Shown piece by piece: positions 1 to 7,267 of a stretch of 47,034 nt of DNA. This DNA comes from Vibrio sp. Of7-15 (GTDB lineage: Bacteria > Pseudomonadota > Gammaproteobacteria > Enterobacterales > Vibrionaceae). The notes beneath the pieces are model-generated. The model saw nothing but the letters and a program-made list of their open reading frames with translations, made no database searches and had not been told where the DNA came from. The stretch lies in NCBI RefSeq assembly GCF_022347565.1, contig NZ_JAKRGH010000034.1, positions 1-47,034 of the forward strand. The letters run 5' to 3'. The position numbers and the translations under genes are program-made. Numbering within the stretch: position 1 is the first letter of the stretch; the number at the start of each line of letters is the position of its first letter.

Positions 1-114
1 TGCTGAGTCATGGTCTTCACCTTTCGCATTAGGGCCTTAACATTCCAAGCATGGCTCATGGCCATGTGAAGTGGTAGGGGGAGACCATCTCATCACCTTC
101 ATAGGGCGTTATGG
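1..114 (+). repeat. Integron attC site, right part (VCR-like)
   Basis: The first 110 bases end in a GCGTTATGG core (the GTTRRRY-like recombination site near 108-114). They contain an imperfect inverted repeat: the sequence around 4-26 (tgagtcatggtcttcacc) can pair with that around 79-98 (agaccatctcatcacc). This is the folded geometry of an integron attC site whose left end lies before the window. It would belong to the cassette upstream of position 1. The pairing and the core are visible; the identity as attC is inferred. Confidence 0.6.
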
Positions 115-131
115 CCTATGGGATTAGAATT

Positions 132-554
132 ATGGAATCTATCGAAGACTTAAAGAAATCATTAGGTTGTGTAAAGGAGTTAGCAAAGCTTGTTAACTTC
201 CAGGACGATATTCTAACAAACGATGATTTTGAGATGTGCATAAATGCCTTTGAGGAAGTTTTTGACACGTTACAAGGGAATAATATGTTTTCTCCTGAAG
301 CCGTTGGAGACATGTTTGTAGATTTACGGAATATAGCAGGTCCTGAGAGCGATTCAGCTAAATCTGCAAATGCTTTAGCTGGTTATTTCTATTCATTCGG
401 GCAAGTGAATGATGATTTGAACGGTTATAGGAAATTGAACAATAACTCATTTTCAATAAATATGGGGCGGTTCATAAATTCAGCATTATCAATCGAGTCA
501 ATAAATATTAAATTTGGTAAGGACCTTGTGAATTTTAGCAAGCAGTTGCCATAA
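132..554 (+). CDS. Hypothetical integron-cassette protein
   Basis: A protein of about 140 residues that I do not recognise. It is acidic, predicted mostly helical, and has no signal peptide, membrane segment or obvious catalytic motif. An in-frame ATG at 111 overlaps the attC core of the preceding cassette; the ATG at 132, beginning MESIEDLKK, is the more natural start, although neither has a strong ribosome binding site. The stop codon lies inside the left core of the next attC site, which is the normal arrangement for a gene cassette. Function unknown; the call rests on an open frame and cassette geometry. Confidence 0.6.
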   Translation: MESIEDLKKSLGCVKELAKLVNFQDDILTNDDFEMCINAFEEVFDTLQGNNMFSPEAVGDMFVDLRNIAGPESDSAKSANALAGYFYSFGQVNDDLNGYRKLNNNSFSINMGRFINSALSIESINIKFGKDLVNFSKQLP

Positions 555-656
555 CAAGCGCCTGCCATCTGACCGCCGGCCACTGTCACCTTTTGTGCAA
601 AACCCCGCACAAAATGCGCCAGCAGCCTCCGGCAGTTGAGGCAGAGCTTATTGAAG
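551..656 (+). repeat. attC site, non-VCR type, with decayed right core
   Basis: Starts with ATAACAAGCGCC, a classical left core overlapping the stop of the preceding gene. It has a perfect central hairpin, TTTTGTGC (591-598) with GCACAAAA (607-614), and complementary outer arms (TGCCATCTGACCG against CGGCAGTTGAGGCA). Its length and sequence resemble attC sites of Shewanella, Pseudomonas and relatives more than Vibrio VCRs. The expected right core GCGTTA reads AGCTTATTG, so this site may no longer recombine. Confidence 0.7.
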
Positions 657-667
657 ATTTTGAGTAA

Positions 668-1012
668 TCAGGAAGTTGTTGAGTTGTTTGTCGCCTTAGG
701 TCTGTTTTCTAAGTGCAGACCTTCTTCCCTCATGCATTCAAAGCCATCTCTCATAATTTGTGAGCTAGTATCGAGGTAATTATTAAAGGTCTCTTCGTCA
801 ATATTCTTTTTACTTTTCATTTCGTTGGATAACTGTTGTAAAGTAAGTTCACGTTCGCGATATTGACAATTAACCATAGCAATTTCGACTTCTTGGCTAG
901 AGGCTTGTTCACCTGATGTGTTAATCCACACACTTTCTTTTTCTATAAAAAGGCCACAACCAGTTATTGCTGTAGATAACAGAGTAACACCAAGTGAATG
1001 TAACTTTTTCAT
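668..1012 (-). CDS. Small predicted lipoprotein
   Basis: About 114 residues when begun at the internal Met of MKKLHSLGV; upstream in-frame starts at 1033 and 1021 exist, but this one gives a clean lipoprotein signal and has AAGGA about 11 bases upstream. The N-terminus has a basic Lys-Lys pair, a hydrophobic stretch and a lipobox ITGC, so the mature protein should be membrane-anchored through Cys. The mature part has one further pair of Cys residues (in MVNCQYRE and GFECMREE) and a charged helical body. It lies opposite to the flanking cassette genes, so it probably needs its own promoter. Family not recognised. Confidence 0.65.
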   Translation of the reverse strand: MKKLHSLGVTLLSTAITGCGLFIEKESVWINTSGEQASSQEVEIAMVNCQYRERELTLQQLSNEMKSKKNIDEETFNNYLDTSSQIMRDGFECMREEGLHLENRPKATNNSTTS

Positions 1013-1232
1013 TCTGAACATTGTCCTTAACAAAGCGATTAAAGCTTTAATTATTTAATTAGTAAGAGTTTTTTGTTGCACATAGTAGCTAAATCTTTTA
1101 TTAAATCAACAGGATATTATCGTGCTGATTTTCTGTCCGGATTTTAGTGCGTGGATAAATTGTTTCGCGTTCGAGAAGACTAACTCATTAGTGCTAGCAT
1201 GCGTGGTAACTGCATAAATTACCATGAATTTG

Positions 1233-1322
1233 CTATAACAAACTTTTAAGGCAATATTTCCAACGATTGGGTATCCTGAATCGAAGTTGAGTTTTGTGTA
1301 TACGGTGCAATTGTTTTAAGGA
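1233..1322 (+). repeat. Probable degraded VCR-like attC site
   Basis: Begins GCTATAACAAACTTTTAAGG, which resembles the left end of Vibrio VCR elements, and ends near GTTTTAAGG just before the next gene, where a GCGTTA core would be expected. Internal pairing is weak. Read as a decayed attC separating the lipoprotein and NADAR cassettes. Confidence 0.45.
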
Positions 1323-1328
1323 AGAAAT

Positions 1329-1874
1329 GTGTTAATTCAATCCAACGATCAATTAATTGAATTTATTTCAAATGGTGGTGACCCAAAATATGTTTATTTC
1401 TGGGGGCACCAAAAATCAAAGTCGGGCGTTACAAAATCATGCTTTAGTCAATGGTACCAAGCTGAGTTTGAAGAAACCGGTGTTACGTTTAAAACTGCTG
1501 AACATTACATGATGTATCATAAAGCTAAGCTATTTGGTAACGATGAAATAGCGAGCAAAATAATAGAGTGTAGTCACCCAGGTGAAGCTAAACAGCTAGG
1601 GCGCGAAGTCACAGGTTTTGATGATGGTGTATGGAATAATAACCGATTTGAAATCGTAACCAATGCTAGCAAATTAAAGTTTAGTCAAAACCCTGAATTG
1701 CTTACTTTTTTAAAAAATACAGGCTCACGTATTCTTGTAGAGGCTAGCCCTGTTGATTTTATTTGGGGTATAGGTTTAGCTGCCGATAATACACTAGCTG
1801 AAGATCCAAGTAAATGGGCTGGCTTAAATTTATTAGGTTATGCGCTGATGTCAGCTAGAGAACAGCTGACATAA
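1329..1874 (+). CDS. NADAR domain protein (YbiA/DUF1768 family)
   Basis: A 181-residue single-domain protein. The family signature is clear: YFWGH near the N-terminus, FSQWYQAEFE, then the central FKTAEHYMMYHKAKLF, and the C-terminal segment VDFIWGIGL followed by WAGLNLLGYALM. NADAR proteins act on ADP-ribose- or riboflavin-related N-glycosidic bonds; YbiA is an N-glycosidase, and some members reverse guanine ADP-ribosylation on DNA. Translation starts at GTG (1329), since the ATG overlapping it at 1327 runs straight into a stop; AAGGAAG sits a few bases upstream. Bounded by attC-like sites on both sides, so it is a cassette gene. Substrate here is unknown. Confidence 0.85.
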   Translation: MLIQSNDQLIEFISNGGDPKYVYFWGHQKSKSGVTKSCFSQWYQAEFEETGVTFKTAEHYMMYHKAKLFGNDEIASKIIECSHPGEAKQLGREVTGFDDGVWNNNRFEIVTNASKLKFSQNPELLTFLKNTGSRILVEASPVDFIWGIGLAADNTLAEDPSKWAGLNLLGYALMSAREQLT

Positions 1875-1936
1875 ACTCATACAAAGCTTAGTTCGTATCT
1901 CACAAATTTTAGCCGTTTATTTGAGGCGTTATAGAT
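1872..1936 (+). repeat. Short attC-like site after the NADAR gene
   Basis: Ends in the clear core TTGAGGCGTTATAG (GTTATAG at 1928-1934). The left side, ATAAACTCATACAAA, pairs imperfectly with the right side, TTTATTTGAGGCGTTAT. It overlaps the stop of the NADAR gene and is immediately followed by insertion-sequence wreckage. Confidence 0.5.
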
Positions 1937-2002
1937 CCGAGTACCCCACGTTTAGTAGACACTTTACTAAGTTAGATCAAGGGTCTAATTGAGAGGTGAT
2001 TT

Positions 2003-2134
2003 ATGGCTAAACATCGTAATCCAGCGTACACCGAAGAGTTCCGAAAAGAAGCATCAATAAGGCTTTATACTGGAATTACGAATGTTGCTTCTTCGGTTTT
2101 CCTGCCGCCAGTAATCGTTCACATGTTGTCTTAA
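2003..2134 (+). pseudogene. IS3-family transposase OrfA fragment
   Basis: The frame opens with MAKHRNPAYTEEFRKEASIRL, the typical N-terminus of an IS3-family OrfA helix-turn-helix protein, preceded by GAGAGGTG. After about 21 residues the similarity stops and the frame runs into the opposite-strand IS110 remnant, ending at 2134. The upstream stretch from about 1938 (agtaccccacgtttagtagaca) looks like an IS3-type left end and lies directly after the attC core. Only the 5' tip of the element survives. Confidence 0.65.
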
Positions 2135-2417
2135 AACAGGGCTGCATTGGATGGCGACATCATTGCCACACACATAAAGGTTCTAATTTGAAAGCCATTA
2201 TGGGGGATTTAACTTGATGAGTCATCTTGCCCAGTACTGTGGCACAGAATAAACTTTCATTCCATAGGGCAAGGGCGTAGATTGATGAGTGCGTCTAAGA
2301 GTTCGTTTCTTTTAATGGCTTTTCATAGTACGCACTTGCCATGCATACCGATACTGTGAATACTCAACACATTTTTGGCAAGGTCTACGCCAATAGTTTG
2401 TACGATGGGCGTGGTAA
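2072..2417 (-). pseudogene. IS110-family transposase remnant
   Basis: On the minus strand from about 2417 the sequence reads TPIVQTIGVDLAKNVLSIHS, the conserved DEDD-type N-terminus of IS110 transposases, followed by stop codons at the points expected for RKAIKR and ME(A)-like motifs. Near its other end it reads ERLLAAGKPKKQ, matching the C-terminal (I/L)AAGKPKK motif of the same family. The large middle portion is missing, so this is an internally deleted and frameshifted copy, abutting the IS3 fragment. Not functional. Confidence 0.65.
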
Positions 2418-2519
2418 CCTCCAGTTTTTAGCGTATATAAATTTACTATAGAGCGCTTGGGCTAGGGGGAGAGTCCATATAATTCGTGAGCACTCATAAT
2501 CATATAATAAGGAGATTGT

Positions 2520-3146
2520 ATGTTCCCATTAGAGGTATTTGTTACTTATACGCTGGCTTGTTTGTTGCTGGTTATCTCGCCAGGGCCGGATAATTTACTC
2601 GCTATCGGTCGAGGTTTAAGCCAAGGTCGACTGGCCGCTGTAATGTCAGGCATGTCTTCAGGAGCTGGCATCTTATTCCATGTTGTCGCAGCGACCTTTG
2701 GATTGACCCTTCTAATTCAAACTTCGGAAGTAACATTTTATATTGTAAAATTGGCTGGTGCTGCTTACTTAATTTGGTTGGGTTTGAAAGTGCTTCGTTC
2801 GAGAAATCTGTTTTCATTAGAACCTGCGAAAAAACAGTCTTTGAAAGTTATTTTTTCTACTGGTTTTCTATCCGCCGCGCTTAACCCTAAGCCTGGTATG
2901 TTTGTTCTGGCTTTTGTACCTCAATTTGTAAACCCAAACTTAGGATCAGTGACAGTTCAAATGATCGGTTATGGAGTTTGGTTTGCGGTATTAACAGCAG
3001 TCGGCTTTAGTTTAATGGGTGTTTTCTCATCACAATTGTCTCAGTGGTTTAGAAACAAACCAAGGTTAGTGTCAGGGTTAAATATTGGAGCAGGTATCAC
3101 ATTCGTTTCTTCTGGATTAGCAGTAGCATTTATGAAGCAGCGATAA
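2520..3146 (+). CDS. LysE/RhtB family amino-acid exporter (cassette-borne)
   Basis: 208 residues, the usual length for the family, with about six hydrophobic segments. The diagnostic N-terminal motif SPGPDNLLAIGRGLSQGR is present, followed by the KLAGAAYLIWLGLK segment and the central FLSAALNPKPGMFVLAFVPQF motif that lines the membrane pore. Members export amino acids such as lysine, homoserine or threonine, or related compounds, from the cytoplasm; the substrate cannot be told from sequence. AAGGAG lies seven bases before ATG. It sits between IS wreckage and a VCR-like attC, so it looks like a cassette gene. A second family member is encoded at 17,878-18,525. Confidence 0.88.
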   Translation: MFPLEVFVTYTLACLLLVISPGPDNLLAIGRGLSQGRLAAVMSGMSSGAGILFHVVAATFGLTLLIQTSEVTFYIVKLAGAAYLIWLGLKVLRSRNLFSLEPAKKQSLKVIFSTGFLSAALNPKPGMFVLAFVPQFVNPNLGSVTVQMIGYGVWFAVLTAVGFSLMGVFSSQLSQWFRNKPRLVSGLNIGAGITFVSSGLAVAFMKQR

Positions 3147-3278
3147 TCTAAGTGCTCACAATCAATTGAAGTAGGTTCGTAATAATCGGCATTTTGGGTT
3201 TTAATTCGTCACTGGGTTTACAGCGTGATAGTGAAGGTTTAGCTGTGGTGTTGATAGCTACTTAATAGAGCGTTATAT
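3144..3278 (+). repeat. VCR-like attC site after the LysE gene
   Basis: The stretch follows the VCR pattern through its length: an AATTGAAGTAGG segment, TCGGCATTTTGGG, AGCGTGATAGTGAAGGTTTA, then a clear right core AGCGTTATATA (GTTATAT near 3271-3277). The left core is degenerate. This supports a Vibrio superintegron origin. Confidence 0.65.
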
Positions 3279-3296
3279 ATAAAAGAAGGTATAGAA

Positions 3297-3950
3297 TTGA
3301 ACAAGTTTCCTAAATTACAACAACCAGAAGGCAGTATCTTATGTGGGGCTTATTGTGTTGTAGCAAGCCTGTCGGCGCTCGGTATTATTCCTTTTAGTGA
3401 GACAAAAAGGCTAAAAAAGTTTGATATAGCAAGCATGAGCTTTTGTGGAGAAACAGTGCAATTTAATCCACATGACTCCCTATATGATTTAGTCAATAAA
3501 GTCTATCAAGTGACAGGAATTATCAATGAGGATAACCCTAGCCAATTTATCAGCGAGTCAGGCTTAAATTCTGTGGTGGCAATGGCTTATGTTTTAGAGG
3601 AGTTTGGTTTAAAAACTGACTTGATAGTTCGTGATGAGTGGACTTATGGTTCTTTATCGCACCAAAACTCGCATGAGTTAGCGCTGTTAGAGTCATTAAG
3701 TATCCCTGTTGTTATTTCGGATGAGCCTTCGTTGGTTGAAAGCAACCATGTTTTAATCGTTTCGGTCGTAGCTGACTTTGGCTCACACTATGTTGCTACT
3801 AGTAGTAACAAGGTTTGGTTTGATTCCGCTAAAGGTGTAAATACTGCATTTTGGGGCTGTATAACGGAGTGGACTGCTACACAGAAGTCAAGGGTTGGGT
3901 ATGACTGGTTTGGTGTTGCTTTGAGAGTTTGGGATAAACAAGATACATAA
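3297..3950 (+). CDS. Predicted C39/papain-like cysteine peptidase-fold protein
   Basis: A 217-residue cytoplasmic protein without a signal peptide. The N-terminus carries LQQPEG followed by a Cys-rich helix start CGAYCVVASL, the usual site of the nucleophilic Cys in C39/papain-like folds. A His lies in ESNHVLIVSVV and an Asp in KVWFDSAKG, in the order Gln-Cys-His-Asp expected of such a catalytic set. Starts at TTG (3297), with GAAGG upstream. It is a cassette gene between two attC-like sites. No substrate can be proposed; it could equally be a non-catalytic fold relative. Fold assignment is inference from residue order. Confidence 0.5.
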   Translation: MNKFPKLQQPEGSILCGAYCVVASLSALGIIPFSETKRLKKFDIASMSFCGETVQFNPHDSLYDLVNKVYQVTGIINEDNPSQFISESGLNSVVAMAYVLEEFGLKTDLIVRDEWTYGSLSHQNSHELALLESLSIPVVISDEPSLVESNHVLIVSVVADFGSHYVATSSNKVWFDSAKGVNTAFWGCITEWTATQKSRVGYDWFGVALRVWDKQDT

Positions 3951-4046
3951 CAATGTAATACATTATCCTGGGCGGTTTTGGCACGAAAACTTTCACTGTT
4001 TGTACAGCTTTGGTTGTAACTATTGCTATGGTTGTACTAATAAGTT
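3949..4046 (+). repeat. Degraded attC-like site
   Basis: Starts ACATAACAATG at the stop of the preceding gene, as an attC left core does, and continues with CTGGGCGGTTTTGGCACG and GTTGTACTAATAAGTTCATAGG. The right core has decayed to GTTCATA. Boundaries are approximate. Confidence 0.4.
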
Positions 4047-4070
4047 CATAGGCTGAAATTGGAGAAAACA

Positions 4071-4295
4071 GTGGAAATTAATGAAGATAAAGTCGATGAG
4101 GCGGCATTGGCCCTGATGTATTTAACTTTGCATGACCATTGCCGAGCATGGAAACAAATTGACTGGGATATTACGAACCGCCTTCATGAGAAAGGTTTAA
4201 TGTGTGATCCTGTGGGTAAAGCTAAATCAGTCGTATTAACTGAAGAGGGTTTAAAAAAATCGGAAGAGTTGTTTATTAAACTTTTTACAAAATAA
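4071..4295 (+). CDS. DUF6429 family small protein
   Basis: A 74-residue protein when started at GTG (4071), which has GGAG seven bases upstream; an in-frame TTG at 4059 overlaps that ribosome site and is less likely. The sequence EDKVDEAALALMYLTLHD, then RAWKQIDWD, LHEKGLMCDPVGKAKSVVLTEEG and a charged C-terminal helix match my recollection of DUF6429, a small family common in gene cassettes, whose layout resembles a winged-helix-like core. No function is established. It is the last recognisable gene of the array. Confidence 0.65.
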   Translation: MEINEDKVDEAALALMYLTLHDHCRAWKQIDWDITNRLHEKGLMCDPVGKAKSVVLTEEGLKKSEELFIKLFTK

Positions 4296-4310
4296 ATTCA
4301 ATTAAGTGGC

Positions 4311-4375
4311 TTATAACAAAGCTAAGGTTCGGATAATCTTTCGTTAGTTTGTTCCGAGCCACCTCACATTATAAC
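4311..4375 (+). repeat. Possible attC left-end fragment
   Basis: GCTTATAACAAAGCTAAGG resembles an attC left core and arm, but no matching right half or GCGTTA core follows before the suf promoter region. It may mark the truncated end of the cassette array. Confidence 0.3.
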
Positions 4376-4522
4376 CAACAAAAATTAGCCTTACAGCCCT
4401 CTTGCAAAATACTCTGATTAAAGTTTCTTTAGTGTAACAAGATTGTTGTAGGTACTGTTTAGATCTTCAATTTACCCCACCGCAACCAATTCCATGCTTT
4501 CTCCATGGTTGAAATCTTTATT

Positions 4523-4541
4523 GATAATAAATATCATTCTC
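4523..4541 (+). promoter_or_regulatory. Fur box upstream of sufA
   Basis: GATAATAAATATCATTCTC matches the 19-bp Fur consensus GATAATGATAATCATTATC at 15 positions, and the inner 7-1-7 form TGATAATAAATATCA (4522-4536) differs from the palindrome at one base. It lies about 40 bases before the sufA start, so Fur with iron should repress the whole suf operon. Confidence 0.75.
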
Positions 4542-4582
4542 AAATGAATCGTTCGCAATGAATAACCGAAGAGGGGAATATC

Positions 4583-4954
4583 ATGCAGAACAATCAAGTG
4601 ACGAGCTTTGATCCGAATGACGAAAGTTGGCAAGGCTTAGAACTGACAGACAAAGCGGCTGCACAGATCAATAAGTTGACAAGTAATGATCTCAGCTTGC
4701 TTGGCGTGCGTTTAGCTGTAAAGCCGTCGGGGTGTGCAGGTTTTGCTTATGTATTGTCAATGGCCAAAGAGACGTCGGATGATGAACTTATTTTTAAACA
4801 CCTTGGCGCATGCCTTTTTGTGCCTGTGGAAGCCATGCCATACGTCGATGGCACTGTGGTTGATTTTGTTTCTCAAGGGTTAAATCAGATGTTTCAGTAT
4901 AACAACCCTAAAGTGCAAAATGCGTGTGGCTGTGGGGAAAGTTTTAATGTGTAA
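4583..4954 (+). CDS. sufA: SufA, A-type iron-sulfur carrier
   Basis: 123 residues. SufA accepts Fe-S clusters from the SufBCD scaffold and passes them to apoproteins. The three ligand cysteines of A-type carriers are visible: one in the motif KPSGCAGFAYVLS and two in NACGCGESF at the C-terminus. GAAGAGGGG sits ahead of the ATG. It is the first gene of the sufABCDSE operon, with 45 bases to sufB and a Fur box upstream. Gene order (A first, with the CGCGESF ending) favours SufA over IscA or ErpA. Confidence 0.93.
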   Translation: MQNNQVTSFDPNDESWQGLELTDKAAAQINKLTSNDLSLLGVRLAVKPSGCAGFAYVLSMAKETSDDELIFKHLGACLFVPVEAMPYVDGTVVDFVSQGLNQMFQYNNPKVQNACGCGESFNV

Positions 4955-4999
4955 ATGCTCATCACACTTAGCATCAGCAGCTCTAAACGGTAAAAAACA

Positions 5000-6508
5000 A
5001 TGACACAAAGCGGAATAGAGATTCAGGAAGACGTACAAGCGTGGGTAGATGATAACAGTTATAAGCAAGGTTTTTACAGCCAGGTAGCGGCAGACCAATT
5101 AGCGAAAGGCATTAATGAAGAAGTTGTTAGAGCTATTTCTGCTAAACGAAATGAGCCCAAATGGATGTTGGATTTCCGGTTGGATGCCTTTCGAATTTGG
5201 CAAAAAATGAAAGAGCCCCATTGGTTAAAAGCTGAGTATCAGCCACTGAATTACCAAGATTACAGTTACTACTCTGCACCAAGTTGTAATGCTTGTGAAA
5301 TCGATGGTGCTCAAGAAGGAGTGGATGATCGACATACTGCCATCGCTAAAGAAGGAACTACAGAGCCAGAATTTCTTACGGAAGAGGTGGAAAAAGCCTT
5401 TAAGCAGTTAGGGGTTCCAGTCCAAGAAGGGAGCAATGTGGCTGTCGATGCTATTTTCGACTCGGTGTCGGTTAAAACGACTTACAGTGAAAAATTAGCC
5501 AAAGAAGGCATTATTTTTTGTTCATTTAGTGAGGCGATTCATCAGTATCCTGAACTGGTGAAAAAATACCTAGGTAGCGTGGTACCCCCAGAAGATAATT
5601 TTTTTGCAGCATTGAATGCAGCAGTCGCATCGGATGGTACGTTTGTATATATCCCAAAAGGAGTTCGCTGCCCGATGGAGCTGTCGACTTATTTTCGTAT
5701 TAACTCTTCTAAAACTGGTCAGTTTGAGCGAACCATTTTAATTGCCGATGAAGACAGCTACGTCAGTTATATTGAAGGGTGTTCTGCGCCTTCGCATGAC
5801 AGCTATCAACTGCATGCGGCTGTGGTAGAGGTCATTATTTTAAAAAATGCACAAGTGAAATACTCCACAGTGCAAAATTGGTTTTCTGGCAAAGATAGCC
5901 AAGGTGGGATCTTAAACTTTGTTACCAAACGGGCGTTATGTGAAGGCGAAGGTTCAAAAATGTCGTGGACCCAATCAGAAACGGGGTCAGCGATCACGTG
6001 GAAATACCCTAGTGTGATTTTAATGGGGGAGAATTCGGTCGGGGAATTCTATTCCATCGCATTAACGGCTGGGAAGCAGCTGGCCGATACGGGCACCAAG
6101 ATGATCCATATTGGTAAAAATACGAAATCCACCATCATTGCGAAAGGCATATCTGCAGGTAACAGCGAGAACAGTTACCGAGGTCTTGTTAAAGTGCTTC
6201 CTTCCGCGACCAATGCTCGCAATTTCACGCAATGTGATTCCATGCTCATCGGGCCGAATTGTGGTGCGCACACATTCCCTTATGTGGAAGTCAAAAATAA
6301 CTCAGCCCATATTGAACATGAAGCCACGACCACAAAAATTGGTGAAGATCAGCTCTTTTATTGTGCTCAGCGAGGCATTTCCGAAGAAGATGCGATTTCA
6401 ATGATTGTTAACGGCTTTTGTAAAGATGTGTTTTCTGAATTGCCGTTAGAGTTTGCCGTTGAAGCCCAAAAATTATTGTCGATTAGCTTAGAGCACAGTG
6501 TGGGATAA
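5000..6508 (+). CDS. sufB: SufB, Fe-S scaffold subunit
   Basis: 502 residues, against 495 in E. coli. SufB is the core of the SufBC2D scaffold on which sulfur delivered by SufSE and iron are assembled. The beta-helix core is recognisable from [19 protein letters not shown] through [19 protein letters not shown]. The key Cys in [11 protein letters not shown] (about residue 412, E. coli Cys405) and the His in HIEHEATT (about residue 440, E. coli His433), which form the cluster-assembly site at the SufD interface, are present. The ATG at 5000 has only a weak ribosome site nearby (CGGTAAAAAACA). sufC follows 12 bases downstream. Confidence 0.96.
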   Translation: MTQSGIEIQEDVQAWVDDNSYKQGFYSQVAADQLAKGINEEVVRAISAKRNEPKWMLDFRLDAFRIWQKMKEPHWLKAEYQPLNYQDYSYYSAPSCNACEIDGAQEGVDDRHTAIAKEGTTEPEFLTEEVEKAFKQLGVPVQEGSNVAVDAIFDSVSVKTTYSEKLAKEGIIFCSFSEAIHQYPELVKKYLGSVVPPEDNFFAALNAAVASDGTFVYIPKGVRCPMELSTYFRINSSKTGQFERTILIADEDSYVSYIEGCSAPSHDSYQLHAAVVEVIILKNAQVKYSTVQNWFSGKDSQGGILNFVTKRALCEGEGSKMSWTQSETGSAITWKYPSVILMGENSVGEFYSIALTAGKQLADTGTKMIHIGKNTKSTIIAKGISAGNSENSYRGLVKVLPSATNARNFTQCDSMLIGPNCGAHTFPYVEVKNNSAHIEHEATTTKIGEDQLFYCAQRGISEEDAISMIVNGFCKDVFSELPLEFAVEAQKLLSISLEHSVG

Positions 6509-6520
6509 CAGAGAAATAAC

Positions 6521-7267
6521 ATGCTTACTATTACAAATTTAAACGCGAAAATTGAAGATAAACCAATCCTTAATGGCATTAACCTTCACATTAATCCGGG
6601 GGAAATTCACGCCATTATGGGGCCAAACGGATCTGGCAAAAGTACGCTTGCCAGCACGCTTGCTGGTCGTGATGACTATGACGTGACTTCTGGCAGTGCA
6701 CTGTTTAAAGGAAAAGATCTTTTGTCGTTAGAGCCTGACGAGCGAGCAGGGGAAGGGGTGTTTCTTGCTTTTCAATATCCCGTAGAGATCCCCGGCGTTA
6801 GCAATCACGTATTTTTAAAAGCGGCGGTGAATGCGGTCAGAAAATATCGGGATCAACCTGAACTGGAAAGGTTTGAATTGGCAGACTTGATCGATGAAAA
6901 AATTGAGTTGTTAAATATGCCGAAAGACTTGCTGTCTCGCTCTGTGAATGTGGGGTTCTCAGGTGGAGAAAAGAAGCGTAACGACATTTTACAAATGGCG
7001 GTACTTGATCCTGAATTATGCATTTTAGATGAAACGGATTCGGGGTTAGACATTGATGCCTTAAAAGAAGTGGCCAATGGGGTGAATAGCTTAAAAGATG
7101 GCAAACGCTCTTTTATGATAGTGACTCATTACCAGCGTATTCTGGACTATATCCAGCCTGATTTTGTTCATGTTCTCTATCAAGGTGAGATCATTAAGTC
7201 TGGCGATTTCACTTTGGTAGCGGAATTAGAGGAGAAAGGCTATGGCTGGCTTACTGGAGAAGAGTGA
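6521..7267 (+). CDS. sufC: SufC, Fe-S assembly ATPase
   Basis: 248 residues, an ABC-type ATPase that binds SufB and SufD and drives their rearrangement during cluster assembly. Walker A is GPNGSGKST (about residues 35-43), the Q-loop lies in FLAFQYPVEIPGVS, the signature reads GFSGGEKKRND, Walker B is LCILDETDSGLD, and the switch His is in IVTHYQRIL. These are the SufC-specific forms of the motifs. The 3' end overlaps sufD by 26 bases, suggesting translational coupling. Confidence 0.96.
   Translation: MLTITNLNAKIEDKPILNGINLHINPGEIHAIMGPNGSGKSTLASTLAGRDDYDVTSGSALFKGKDLLSLEPDERAGEGVFLAFQYPVEIPGVSNHVFLKAAVNAVRKYRDQPELERFELADLIDEKIELLNMPKDLLSRSVNVGFSGGEKKRNDILQMAVLDPELCILDETDSGLDIDALKEVANGVNSLKDGKRSFMIVTHYQRILDYIQPDFVHVLYQGEIIKSGDFTLVAELEEKGYGWLTGEE

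Noticed and set aside
6111-6404. 97-codon open frame inside sufB
   Set aside because: Out of frame with the strongly conserved SufB protein; composition is that of a shadow.
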